Shown here piece by piece: positions 16,226-24,904 of a DNA stretch of 48,358 nt. The stretch's first letter is position 1, and every line of letters starts with the position of its first letter. Below the pieces are notes generated by a model. That model saw nothing but the letters and a program-made list of their open reading frames with translations, did not search any database and was not told the origin of the DNA. The translations under genes were made by a program, and so were the position numbers. This DNA comes from Chthonomonas calidirosea (GTDB taxonomy: Bacteria; Armatimonadota; Chthonomonadetes; Chthonomonadales; Chthonomonadaceae): positions 1 to 48,358 of the forward strand of contig CAMCUQ010000004.1 in NCBI GenBank assembly GCA_945878775.1, given 5' to 3'.

Positions 16226-17539
16226 TCAAAGCGGCTTCCGAGACAAACTGCCATATGTCTCAGAACGACGCTCGGTGCGATAAAGCCGCCGCCACTCCGC
16301 GCTAGAACTCACTGAGAGCCAAGGCTCTATCTGTCTTTCTCCCAGCTTTAGCTCGGCTGTCACAAGCCCCTCTTGCCCTTTGGTGTCCCCTAGAATACGC
16401 CCAGAAGCGTCTATGATGAGGCTACGGCGTGTTGGTGTAAAGCTAGACGCCACAAACGGCACAGCGTTATCAATGGCGCGTGCTCTTGCCATAATATCCC
16501 AGCTCACACCCCCATTGCGGGCATCTCCCCATATCGGCGTAAAGAGAATCTCTGCCCCATTCAAGACCAGCGACCGAGCGACTTCAGGGAAGAAGTTATC
16601 ATAACACACCTGCATCCCCACCACGCCAAAATCGGTTTGAAACACGGGATACTCGAAACCCGGCGTCACACCAGACAAAATCTCTGTCTCTGGCAGATGA
16701 GTCTTTCGGTATTTCCCTACGATTTTCCCCTCGCGGTCTATCAGCACAGCGGTGTTATAAACCCGGTTGCCTTCGCGTTCGTTTAGGCTCGTCACAACCC
16801 AGATACGGTTCCTTTTGGCGGCTCTTCCCAACACATCGGTAGAGGGTCCCGGCAACGACTCCGCAACATCAAACGGCGTTCGTCCCGTGAAAGCGGAGTT
16901 TATGGTCTCTCCAAGGCACACAATATCGGAATGGTTTTGCCCCGCCTGATCGATCTTCTCGGCATAAAAAGCAAGGTTCTTTTCTGGTGTCGTCCCCTCT
17001 GGTGGTATGTAGCACACCGTGCTCACCCGCACGCTGCGTGCAAGCTTTGAAGCCACACGCTTCAGAGAGGGTTCCGAAAAGCGTACCGTTCCCGTGCAGT
17101 GCTTTAGCCCTAGCTCTAGCACCACAGATACCGCATCCTTCGGCGCAAAGACAGAATCCTCAACGAGAATATCCTCTCCTTTGCGTCTCAAGCCACTCAC
17201 TATACATTTTTCAATAGGATTCTTCAAGGCATCTTGCCACTCTAGTTTGATCCAGAGAGACTCTATCGGAAGCGCGATCTTAGAAATCTGGCAATGCACT
17301 GAAAACAGATACCACTGTCCAGCCTCTACCCCTTCGCACCTCTGTTTCCAGAAGCCTATCTGCCCATTATCGTACCCATGTACGCTTAGAGACGCCTTCC
17401 CTTTTGCCACCCCCATCGGCTCAACGGCAAAGCCCGGAGCCAGTTCGGGGCGAGGAGACCACCGATCCCAACTTTCTGGAAGAGTTCCCTGCATATAAGT
17501 GAGATCACCGTTCCGAATAAGGTTTTGCTCCACAGGCAT
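16226..17539 (-). CDS. nitrilase-superfamily carbon-nitrogen hydrolase with an N-terminal beta-rich domain
   Basis: 437 aa. The C-terminal two thirds (from about 170) is a carbon-nitrogen hydrolase that would cleave amides or nitriles. The catalytic triad is visible as Glu 212 in GETINS, Lys 280 in YRKTHLP and Cys 313 in VCYDNFFPE (numbered from the GTG). The first 160 residues resemble a carbohydrate-binding or jelly-roll module (LIRNGDLTYMQGTLPESW at the start), an unusual partner for a nitrilase. No signal peptide is visible. The start is ATG 17539, 8 bases from an AAGGAG site; a GTG at 17542 is also possible. It stands alone on its strand, divergent from the AAA+ gene. The substrate is unknown; N-carbamoyl compounds and omega-amides are typical. 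Confidence 0.88.
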   Translation of the reverse strand: MPVEQNLIRNGDLTYMQGTLPESWDRWSPRPELAPGFAVEPMGVAKGKASLSVHGYDNGQIGFWKQRCEGVEAGQWYLFSVHCQISKIALPIESLWIKLEWQDALKNPIEKCIVSGLRRKGEDILVEDSVFAPKDAVSVVLELGLKHCTGTVRFSEPSLKRVASKLARSVRVSTVCYIPPEGTTPEKNLAFYAEKIDQAGQNHSDIVCLGETINSAFTGRTPFDVAESLPGPSTDVLGRAAKRNRIWVVTSLNEREGNRVYNTAVLIDREGKIVGKYRKTHLPETEILSGVTPGFEYPVFQTDFGVVGMQVCYDNFFPEVARSLVLNGAEILFTPIWGDARNGGVSWDIMARARAIDNAVPFVASSFTPTRRSLIIDASGRILGDTKGQEGLVTAELKLGERQIEPWLSVSSSAEWRRLYRTERRSETYGSLSRKPL

Positions 17540-17604
17540 CACAGGCTCTCCTTCCTAACAATACCTAGATAAACCCTATATTCGATAACCTTGCCTCAAT
17601 CTCC

Positions 17605-17634
17605 TTGATCAAATGCGCTTTCTGAGACGATAAT
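17605..17634 (+). promoter_or_regulatory. sigma70-like promoter for the AAA+ gene
   Basis: TTGATC at 17605-17610 and GATAAT at 17629-17634 are 18 bases apart. The -10 box covers the first in-frame ATG (17633), which argues that translation starts at the later ATG (17717), about 76 bases downstream of the expected transcription start. Confidence 0.45.
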
Positions 17635-17716
17635 GCTTTGCGGGCGACTCACCGCACGCTTTAAAAGGTACGCTTCTCGGCTGTTTTGCAGGAAAAGCCT
17701 GCTAGAGATAATTGTG

Positions 17717-18970
17717 ATGGACAAAAATCAACTCGTATTAGACACTCTTGAGCGCAAGGTCAACTCGCTTTCCTTCGCCTTTCACCTCACACTGAAAGCA
17801 CGCTATTCCGAAAAATATCTTTTGGAAACAAGCGACTCGGACTTCAGGATACGCGATTTTGCCAAGCATGAAAACTGCAAAGCGCAATTTCGTTCCGACT
17901 TCCTAAACCCTGTCGATTGGGTCTATGAAGAGGACGAAAACACAGACAACCTCTATCCAAGCATAACACAGGGTTGGTATACCGTTGAGTGGGACGGCTC
18001 AACGTTTGAAGTTGTGCACCTCACTTTTGAACAAGGGCGTAGCTCAACAACCATTCACTGGATTATCGCCGAATCCGAAGCGGTTGCCACCGGTTTTATG
18101 CTCGCCGTTTGCCGTTGGAACACCACATTGCGTGAAGAGGTTCTTGTCTTCCAAGACGGCTGTTGGTCAAAAGATGAAGAGCTATACCATTCCATTCAGA
18201 ACGCAACCTTCGATAATCTCATCCTGCCAGCCACGCTCATGGAGGAGATTCGGGCAGATATGGAGCAGTTTCTGGCATCCCGTACCCTTTTTGAACGCTA
18301 TAGTATTCCGTGGAAGCGTGGAATGCTGCTTGTGGGACCCCCCGGCAATGGCAAAACCCACTGCATCAAAGCCCTGATCAACTGGCTAAACATACCAAGC
18401 CTCTACGTCAAGAGTTTCAAAGAGCAGTACACCACGGATCACGCAACTATCCAAAGCGTCTTCAAAAAAGCACGAAAGACGACACCCTGCCTCCTAATAA
18501 TGGAAGACCTCGATTCACTTATCGACGCCAAAAACCGATCTTTCTTTTTGAACGAACTCGACGGCTTCGCAGCCAACACGGGCATTATCTTGATCGCAAC
18601 CACGAACCATCCAGAGCGGCTTGATCCCGCCATTGTGGATCGTCCCAGTCGCTTCGACCGAAAGTACCATTTCCATCTGCCGGAGATGCAGGAGCGCGTT
18701 GCCTATGTTCGTTCATGGCAGGTCCGCCTTGATCCAGATATGCAACTCACTGAAGTGGGGCTTCAGAGTGTCGCGGAGGCAACGGAAGGGTTCTCCTTTG
18801 CCTATCTCAAGGAGTTGCTTCTCTCGGCGATCATGCATTGGGTCAACTTCCCCACCCCCGGTACTATGGATACGGTAATGCGGAAACAGTGTGACCTCTT
18901 GCGCGGTCAAATGAGCAGTATGAATCTGCTCTATGAGCATCAACCTACAGAGGACGCGAGCGAAGATTAA
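17717..18970 (+). CDS. AAA+ ATPase (single AAA domain) with an uncharacterised N-terminal domain
   Basis: 417 aa from the ATG at 17717. The N-terminal 185 residues are acidic and not recognised. The AAA domain has Walker A GPPGNGKT (207-214), Walker B LLIMEDLD (259-266), sensor 1 in IATTNHPE (293-300) and an arginine-finger region DRPSRFDR (308-315). It is soluble, with no signal or membrane helix, so the closely similar BCS1 family differs by lacking the membrane anchor. Such ATPases remodel or unfold proteins or complexes. There is no partner gene beside it: the nitrilase gene diverges and serC converges. Its AAA module is clear; the biological role is not. Confidence 0.9.
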   Translation: MDKNQLVLDTLERKVNSLSFAFHLTLKARYSEKYLLETSDSDFRIRDFAKHENCKAQFRSDFLNPVDWVYEEDENTDNLYPSITQGWYTVEWDGSTFEVVHLTFEQGRSSTTIHWIIAESEAVATGFMLAVCRWNTTLREEVLVFQDGCWSKDEELYHSIQNATFDNLILPATLMEEIRADMEQFLASRTLFERYSIPWKRGMLLVGPPGNGKTHCIKALINWLNIPSLYVKSFKEQYTTDHATIQSVFKKARKTTPCLLIMEDLDSLIDAKNRSFFLNELDGFAANTGIILIATTNHPERLDPAIVDRPSRFDRKYHFHLPEMQERVAYVRSWQVRLDPDMQLTEVGLQSVAEATEGFSFAYLKELLLSAIMHWVNFPTPGTMDTVMRKQCDLLRGQMSSMNLLYEHQPTEDASED

Positions 18971-18980
18971 GAACAAAACA

Positions 18981-19012
18981 GGGGGCTTGACTTCGGATGA
19001 AGTCAAGCCCCC
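18981..19012 (-). terminator. strong hairpin terminator between AAA+ gene and serC
   Basis: A perfect 14-base stem (18981-18994 with 18999-19012, loop GGAT) lies between the convergent genes. Read on the minus strand it is followed by TGTTTTGTTC, a T-rich tail, so it should stop serC transcripts. On the plus strand it may also slow transcripts of the AAA+ gene, although the tail there is not T-rich. Confidence 0.8.
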
Positions 19013-19040
19013 CCAAATTCACACAAATTTCACCTTGAAT

Positions 19041-20126
19041 TCAGGCGTTCTTCGCCGCAAATTCATGGAGATATTCTGCTAATGCCTCACAACCCGCTTT
19101 GGGAAAAGCGTTGTAGATCGAGGCGCGGAAACCACCCACAGCACGATGCCCTTTTAGTCCATCCATCTCACGCTCTATTGAGCCAGCAAGAAACGCCTTA
19201 TCCAAATCTGCGTTTTTAATGCGGAACGTGACATTCATAAGAGAGCGATCCTCTTCCACAGTCACCGCAGGCTCGTAGAAGTCAGGATGCGCCTCCAAAG
19301 CACTATATAGTACAGACGCTTTCTCCTCGTTCCGTTTCTGCATCACCGCCAAGCCACCCTGCTCTTCAACCCACTTTGCAACCTGCCCCACCACAAAGAT
19401 CGGAAAGGCGGGAGGGGTGTTGTAGAGCGAATCGCCCTTTGCATGGGTCTTGTAAGAGAGGATCGTCGAAATGTCATCCGTTGCTGTCTCTAGGTAGGAT
19501 TTCCGTGCGATCACAAGCGTCACGCCTGCGGGTCCCGCGTTCTTCTGCGCCCCTGCATAGATCAGATCAAAGCGTGAATAGTCGATGTTCCGCGCCATGA
19601 TGTCGGAGGAGGCGTCTACCACAAGAGGAACCCCGTTCGTGTCGGGGAACTGCTTCCATTCGGTCCCTTCAATCGTGTTGTTTGTCGTGAGGTGGACATA
19701 TTTTGCCCCCGCCGTCAAGTTCAACTCTTTGGGGATATAGGAGAATTTGCTGTCCTCGGAAGACGCGGCGACATTCACTTTTCCAAATCGCTTCGCCTCC
19801 CCAATCGCCTTCTTGCTCCACTCGCCGGTATGCACATAATCGGCGGTATCCTCTTTACCCAAAAGGTTCATGGGTAGCATGGCAAACTGAAGGCTTGCAC
19901 CACCGCCCAAAAAGAGGACGGTATACTCCTCTGCGGAGAGTTCTAACACACGAAGCAATCGCTCCTTGGCATCTTGGTGAATGGCTTCGTAGTCTTTTCC
20001 GCGATGGCTAACCTCCAGAATCGACATACCGGAGCCATTGATCTCCAAAACGGCTTGGCTTGCCGCTTCCAAAACGGGTACGGGCAGGATCGCGGGTCCT
20101 GCGCTAAAGTTGTAAATCCTTCTCAT
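19041..20126 (-). CDS. serC: phosphoserine aminotransferase
   Basis: 361 aa, full family length. Converts 3-phosphohydroxypyruvate and glutamate to phosphoserine and 2-oxoglutarate in serine synthesis; related SerC enzymes also serve pyridoxal phosphate synthesis. It opens with NFSAGPAILP and has EVSHRGKDY (about 38-46), FLGGGASLQF (about 72-81), the PLP lysine in YAGAQKNAGP (Lys about 195) and HRAVGGFRASIYNAF near the end. It acts in the cytosol as a PLP dimer. No serA or serB lies beside it; the glycosyltransferase gene upstream on the same strand is unrelated in function. It ends at the hairpin terminator at 18981. Confidence 0.97.
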   Translation of the reverse strand: MRRIYNFSAGPAILPVPVLEAASQAVLEINGSGMSILEVSHRGKDYEAIHQDAKERLLRVLELSAEEYTVLFLGGGASLQFAMLPMNLLGKEDTADYVHTGEWSKKAIGEAKRFGKVNVAASSEDSKFSYIPKELNLTAGAKYVHLTTNNTIEGTEWKQFPDTNGVPLVVDASSDIMARNIDYSRFDLIYAGAQKNAGPAGVTLVIARKSYLETATDDISTILSYKTHAKGDSLYNTPPAFPIFVVGQVAKWVEEQGGLAVMQKRNEEKASVLYSALEAHPDFYEPAVTVEEDRSLMNVTFRIKNADLDKAFLAGSIEREMDGLKGHRAVGGFRASIYNAFPKAGCEALAEYLHEFAAKNA

Positions 20127-20213
20127 CTCGTCTCAAAATCTCCTTGTCTGTTCTACCTGTACGCTCCCTTGGTAAGGTTGACAAACTCTCTTGTATAGAC
20201 CTCGTCCTCAAAT

Positions 20214-20975
20214 CTACTTCTTAACGCCGTGCACTTGCTCCAAAGCCCTCTCTTGCGACACGGGGTTCCAGTGTTGATGGCGCAATCTCCACGGAATCAA
20301 AAACGACTCCAGAAGCACTTTTCTCGAAATCTTCGAGTGCCCGAACTGCCTATCTCGAAATATGATAGGAATCTCTTTGATCACCATTCCTGCCCGATGC
20401 GCCCGATAGCCCATCTCCACCTGAAACGAATATCCTTCGGAATGTAGAGTCTCCAACTGAATGGCTGTGAGGGCGCGGTTTGTCCAACAGCGATACCCTG
20501 CCGTCGCATCCAAAATGGGGATATGGGCAAGGGTTCGTACATACCAGACGGCAAATTTTGAGAGGAGGAGGCGGTGCAGGGGCCAATTCTCCACGCCACC
20601 GCCGGAGCAGTAGCGTGAGCCGATCACTAAATCGGCATGATTCGTGGCTTCGAGAAGGTGTGGGAGAACAGAAGGGTCATGGCTAAGGTCGGCGTCCATC
20701 TGAATAATGCGATCATAGCCCGCAAGCAGAGCGCGTTGGAACCCATCACGGTAGGCACGCCCTAACCCCCGCTCTCCTGTTCGCCTGATCACCTTATAGT
20801 ATGCATACTGAGGGTTTTGGGCAAAGAGTCGCTCCGCAAGATCGGCGGTTCCATCTGGCGAGTTATCGTCCATCAGCCAGAGGTGCGCTTCCGGTGCAAA
20901 ACGCGCTATCTGCTCCGCCAACTGCGGTATATTCTCCGCCTCATTATAGGTAGGTACGATAATAACCGTCTTCAT
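20214..20975 (-). CDS. polyprenol-monophosphomannose synthase-like glycosyltransferase (GT2)
   Basis: 253 aa. Nucleotide-sugar transferase of GT2, in the dolichol-phosphate-mannose synthase branch: VIIVPTYNEAENIPQL at the start, DDNSPDGT (36-43, nucleotide binding), GLGRAYRDG (about 70-78), metal-binding DADLSHDP (94-101), then SFQVEMGYRAHRAG and IIFRDRQFGHSKIS. No C-terminal membrane segment, so it is the soluble type that works at the membrane surface on a polyprenyl phosphate. Likely role is making a lipid-linked sugar for envelope glycans or protein glycosylation. The donor sugar cannot be read from sequence. Its start lies 134 bases from the end of the serine hydrolase gene upstream. Confidence 0.92.
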   Translation of the reverse strand: MKTVIIVPTYNEAENIPQLAEQIARFAPEAHLWLMDDNSPDGTADLAERLFAQNPQYAYYKVIRRTGERGLGRAYRDGFQRALLAGYDRIIQMDADLSHDPSVLPHLLEATNHADLVIGSRYCSGGGVENWPLHRLLLSKFAVWYVRTLAHIPILDATAGYRCWTNRALTAIQLETLHSEGYSFQVEMGYRAHRAGMVIKEIPIIFRDRQFGHSKISRKVLLESFLIPWRLRHQHWNPVSQERALEQVHGVKK

Positions 20976-21070
20976 AGGGTTCCTACGGATTTCAGCCCGA
21001 TTGAGTGTTTCCCATTATACCCCACTTCCTCCCCTTCACTCTCCTTCCGCACAAGCAGAATTCGACAAAA

Positions 21071-21104
21071 AAGACACCCTGTAGTCTTCCCTACAGGGTG
21101 TCTT
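21071..21104 (-). terminator. intrinsic terminator after the serine hydrolase gene
   Basis: A perfect 14-base stem (21071-21084 with 21091-21104, loop of 6) is followed on the minus strand by TTTTGTCGAA. It begins 6 bases after the stop codon at 21110, so it should end transcripts from that gene and insulate the glycosyltransferase gene. Confidence 0.85.
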
Positions 21105-21109
21105 GCAGG

Positions 21110-22519
21110 TTATTCGGGGCTAAGATTCATCCCGATGATCTTACTCTCTTTGTTCAGCACAAACGTAACTTTCGCGGTGAGGTTCTGGAATCTAGCACGG
21201 TACTGAAGGCGACGCATCCCCTCTTTCTCCACCCTCTCGATGAGTTGGAATTTCTGCAATGCACCGAAGCCTGCCAACTGCTCTTTACCAGACTGAATGC
21301 GTGGGACTAGCGTCTTCGCTACCTCCGCTTCAAAGAGATCGGAGTTCACACGCCCCTGCACCGCCTCCGTCAGAACCTCTTTAAGGGTCCCCGTGAGCTT
21401 CATATCAGAGTCGGCGATCTCGTTCTTGGGAACCTCTTTCAGGCTTGGCACATAGATTTCTGCCACTCCAAATGCCAGACGCTCGGCATTCCCAGCCTCT
21501 TGGTTCAAGAGCGCAATGATCGTCGTTTTATCATCCACCAAACGGGCAATGTAGGTGGAAAAACCGTCGATCCCTCCGCCATGTGAGATGAGAGTGTGTC
21601 CAGAACGTTTGCTGACCATCCAGCCAAAACCGTAAGCCGCAGGCTCCTTTTTGGGAAGCGGGGTCGTTGTCCACATCATCTTCAGCGTGGATTGCTTGAG
21701 TATCTGCTCGGTATAGAGAGCGGCGTCCCATTTTGCCATATCAAGCACCGTTGAGACCAAAGCACCCGCCGAAAAGGGTTGCGTCGGGCTGACATACTCG
21801 CCGTTCCGAATCTGCTTACCTTCCCAAGCGTAGCCTGTTACACGGTTTGGAATAACGGCACGCATATCGTTCAGGCGCGTTTGAGTCATACCAAGTGGCG
21901 TGAATATCCGCTCTTTGAGGAAATCACCATACTTCTGACCGCTCACTTTCTCAATGAGGAGACCGAGCAGGTAGAAGCCGGTATTGTTGTAGTGCCAATC
22001 GGTTCCGGGCGCAAAATCGACGGGCTTTGTGGAGACCATCTTTAGGATCGCGGTTGGAGTGAGTTCTCTCCTCTGGTTCCCGTTCTCAAAGAAGTCTGGC
22101 AGATCGGTGTAGCTAGGAATGCCGGAGGTGTGGTTCAAAAGTTGATGCACGGTCACCTCACCCCATATCGACGGGAGATAGGAAAGATGCTTGGTGATCT
22201 TGTCCTCTAACCCGATCTTGCCCTCCTGCCAAAGCATCATTATCCCTGTCGCCGTAAACTGTTTGGTGACGGAGGCGAGTTGGTAGACAGATTCGGCGGA
22301 AGCACGGTGCATTGCCTCCAAGTTGGCGATGCCGTAGCCCTTTGCCATCACGATTTTGCCCTCTTTCACGACGGCAAGCGAAAGCCCCGGTACATGATTC
22401 TTTTTCATGTAGTCTGCAACAAACGTATCTACTTTCAGTGCTGTTTGGGCAAAGGAGACTTGACCACACAAAAGCACCGCACCAACCGCGAAGAGAAACC
22501 CGATTCTCTTTTGAAGCAT
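21110..22519 (-). CDS. secreted beta-lactamase-fold serine hydrolase
   Basis: 469 aa from the ATG at 22519. The signal peptide (about 1-25, cut near SFAQ-T) sends it across the membrane. The class C beta-lactamase / penicillin-binding fold is shown by the nucleophile motif SVTK (83-86), YNN (177-179) and HGG (313-315). Family members are D-peptidases, esterases or beta-lactamases; the preference of this one is unknown. A C-terminal domain of about 100 residues follows the fold. The start is chosen for its signal peptide and an AGAGGT ribosome site; the longer frame to 22579 adds residues lacking these features. It lies 85 bases downstream of the deacetylase-like gene and ends at a hairpin terminator. 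Confidence 0.93.
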   Translation of the reverse strand: MLQKRIGFLFAVGAVLLCGQVSFAQTALKVDTFVADYMKKNHVPGLSLAVVKEGKIVMAKGYGIANLEAMHRASAESVYQLASVTKQFTATGIMMLWQEGKIGLEDKITKHLSYLPSIWGEVTVHQLLNHTSGIPSYTDLPDFFENGNQRRELTPTAILKMVSTKPVDFAPGTDWHYNNTGFYLLGLLIEKVSGQKYGDFLKERIFTPLGMTQTRLNDMRAVIPNRVTGYAWEGKQIRNGEYVSPTQPFSAGALVSTVLDMAKWDAALYTEQILKQSTLKMMWTTTPLPKKEPAAYGFGWMVSKRSGHTLISHGGGIDGFSTYIARLVDDKTTIIALLNQEAGNAERLAFGVAEIYVPSLKEVPKNEIADSDMKLTGTLKEVLTEAVQGRVNSDLFEAEVAKTLVPRIQSGKEQLAGFGALQKFQLIERVEKEGMRRLQYRARFQNLTAKVTFVLNKESKIIGMNLSPE

Positions 22520-22604
22520 TCTCACTACCTCTTTTCTAATCTGCAAAAATTCTGTAGGGTTACGACAGAGAGACGGCATACTTCCCCGTTTGGTTTCATT
22601 CGAT

Positions 22605-23615
22605 TTAGGCTCGTAGGCGGCTCAGCTCGTAGCGTTTCAATGTAAAGAGGCGTTCGTGCGTTGTTGCGATGATTTTGGACAGGTCAAGGTCGGCGGGAAC
22701 AATGGGCCATCCTGTCATTGCTTTGAGGTTGGCTTCTATCTCATGCCAAACCTGCTTTAGTTCCCCTGACGAGAGGTGATGGTTTGGCAGTGGTGCCAGT
22801 TTCTGGTTCATCTGGCGTATGGTTTGTATCTCTATTCCTGGAATCTCACGCAACATTTGGATCGCTTTGCGAAAGTTCACAAGAGCGCGGTCTAGGTCGG
22901 CTTGTGATTTGCGGGGCGCAGGAATGAGGGCATCGGGCGGTGTGATTTTGCCTCTCTCAAAGTTGGCAAGGTCCCAGAAAGCCTCATGCAGTATTCGAGT
23001 GGGATGCCCCAAGAAGACCTCTTGCCAAAAGACGCCCTTCTCTCGCGCTTCGAGTAGCTTCTGCTTCAGCCTTTCTCGGTCGGCTTCGGCTGTGGCGTCG
23101 TCGTGATAGTTGCCATCGTTTAAGCCACCCCCATACGGATAGGCGGTCAGCCCATTAAAACGGTGAATGCCCCCCTCTGGAACACGGGTATGGGCATAGA
23201 CATAAGAGTGTATACCGAGATGCTCCATAGCACCACATATCTGGGGTCCCCAAGAGTTGCCGGGTCCCGCAAAGCATGAGGGCATGAGGTTGAAAGCGTC
23301 GTGCAGTGCCTCTACCCCCGGCTTCTCTCTGCGAATGGCTTCGCTCACCCCATCTTCCCACCCCTTATCGGCAAGATACTCTGTAATGGTGGGGTGGACA
23401 GAGTGAAGGTTGGAGTGAAACCCGATGTCGTGCTGTTTCATGGCTTGAATCACATCGGTGCGCCCACGCTGTTTCAGCAGTCGCGCCTTCTCTCCCACAA
23501 TGCAGAGTGTTGCCTGAACGCTCTCCTCTGTCAAAATATCGGCGCAGGTCTTAACAATATCGTCCGCTTCTAGCGCAACGGGGTCTTCCACATCCATAAA
23601 GAGCGTGATATACAT
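22605..23615 (-). CDS. polysaccharide deacetylase-like protein
   Basis: 336 aa. A catalytic domain of the NodB/carbohydrate esterase 4 type is indicated by a metal/base cluster MDVEDP near the start (Asp 8, Glu 10, Asp 11) and HSNLHSVHP (His 67, His 71), which matches the HSxxH metal site. Such proteins remove N-acetyl groups from glycans; in distant members the target is unknown. No signal peptide is present, so it may act in the cytosol on a small sugar. The start at 23615 is set by GGAGGAGG about 9 bases upstream; the frame's extension to 23750 lacks such support. It pairs with the serine hydrolase gene downstream and diverges from the phosphotransferase gene. Confidence 0.82.
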   Translation of the reverse strand: MYITLFMDVEDPVALEADDIVKTCADILTEESVQATLCIVGEKARLLKQRGRTDVIQAMKQHDIGFHSNLHSVHPTITEYLADKGWEDGVSEAIRREKPGVEALHDAFNLMPSCFAGPGNSWGPQICGAMEHLGIHSYVYAHTRVPEGGIHRFNGLTAYPYGGGLNDGNYHDDATAEADRERLKQKLLEAREKGVFWQEVFLGHPTRILHEAFWDLANFERGKITPPDALIPAPRKSQADLDRALVNFRKAIQMLREIPGIEIQTIRQMNQKLAPLPNHHLSSGELKQVWHEIEANLKAMTGWPIVPADLDLSKIIATTHERLFTLKRYELSRLRA

Positions 23616-23777
23616 GGTTTTGTGCCTCCTCCAAGCAGAAAAATGCAAGATAGAATCGCTTTTCGCGAGACAGCCGCTTTTCTCCTGCCCCAACCCCATT
23701 TCAGGCAGGAAAAACTCCGTGCAAGCGTGGAACATGATAGCCATAAGCAAAGCCTACAAGAATATAAGAGAAGCTCA

Positions 23778-24809
23778 ATGCTGACGCGCACCATTACGCC
23801 ACAGGAACTGGACACGGTTCTCTCTCACTACAATGCCGGCTTGCTCACCTCTCCAGCAGAGTTGGGAGGGGGAACCGCCAACGCGAACATGACGCTAGAG
23901 ACGGCAAACGGGAAATACTTTCTCAAACGCCGCAACCCGAAATATGCCAACTTGGGGTTCGTAGCGTTCGATCACAGGCTCATGGAATACCTTGCCCCTT
24001 TCCAGCTTGGAACACCGTTGGCGGTACAGACAAGCACTAAGGAGCGTTGGCTCGTGTTGGGAGAGACTGTCTACGAGCTTTATCCCTACCAGAAGGGCAA
24101 TAACCACGATCCCGCTTCACTCGAACAGTTGGCATCGGCAGGGAGTCGGCTTGCCTCATTTCATAGAGCAACGCGCCATTTCCCAACGATAGCGGGGAAG
24201 GAGTGGCAACGCTACCATAGCCCAACGGGTATTCGTGGGGGGCTAGAAGCTCTCTCTTCAGAAATAAAACAGAGGCTCTCAGTAGCAGATTATACCTATT
24301 TACAGGAACAGACAAGCTTACTAGAAAGAGATTTCCCCGACTCGCGCTATCACGCATTACCGAAATTGGTGGTGCATGGCGACTATCACCCCGGAAACCT
24401 GAAATTTTTGGAGGATCACGTTTCTGGCGTGTTCGATCTCGATTGGGCAACGGTGCAACCACGCATCTTAGACCTTGCGGATGGAGTCTTTTTGTTTGCC
24501 GGAGAGCGTGCTTCGGAGATAGATGCAACGGATATAGTCTCCTTAACCCAAACATGGACACCCTCTGAACATCGCACCCGTGCCTTCCTAGAGGCGTACC
24601 TTCAACACGAACAGATGACAGAGGACGAGTGGGGCGTTATGGAATTAGCGATTCGCGCACGCTGGTTGCACTGCCGTATAGGAGGCATGGCAAAACTTCC
24701 CGAAAAGCATCGCGTAACCTACCTATTGGAAGGTCTTCTGGAACCGTTACGCGCCCTCCATAGTCTCAATCCTCTCTTTTTGTCTTTAAGAAAGCCTGCA
24801 AAAAGATAA
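23778..24809 (+). CDS. APH/homoserine-kinase-like phosphotransferase
   Basis: 343 aa. Kinase of the aminoglycoside phosphotransferase / choline kinase fold: a Lys in YFLKRRN (about 50), the catalytic loop HGDYHPGN (200-207, with catalytic Asp) and metal-binding FDLDWA (219-224). It probably phosphorylates a small hydroxyl compound with ATP in the cytosol; homoserine, methylthioribose, fructosamine or an antibiotic are all possible. The start is chosen at the ATG at 23778 after AGAGAAG, since the longer frame begins inside the divergent gene. It is separate from the operon that starts at 24905 by 95 bases, and a short stem (GACAGG...CCTGTC) lies in that gap. Confidence 0.86.
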   Translation: MLTRTITPQELDTVLSHYNAGLLTSPAELGGGTANANMTLETANGKYFLKRRNPKYANLGFVAFDHRLMEYLAPFQLGTPLAVQTSTKERWLVLGETVYELYPYQKGNNHDPASLEQLASAGSRLASFHRATRHFPTIAGKEWQRYHSPTGIRGGLEALSSEIKQRLSVADYTYLQEQTSLLERDFPDSRYHALPKLVVHGDYHPGNLKFLEDHVSGVFDLDWATVQPRILDLADGVFLFAGERASEIDATDIVSLTQTWTPSEHRTRAFLEAYLQHEQMTEDEWGVMELAIRARWLHCRIGGMAKLPEKHRVTYLLEGLLEPLRALHSLNPLFLSLRKPAKR

Positions 24810-24904
24810 AGACAGGGCAAAGCATCGCTCCTGTCTAACTTGGTTTTACATCCTAGTTTGGGTGAATATGAGTGTAGCAATACTTTCAGGAGGAGATCGA
24901 AAAA

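Noticed and set aside
20127-20213. Promoter-like sequence upstream of serC
   Set aside because: TTGTCA has only a poor -10 partner at 17 bases, so no call was made.
24813-24836. Short stem GACAGG...CCTGTC after the phosphotransferase gene
   Set aside because: Six base pairs with a long loop and no clear T-run; mentioned only in the gene entry.
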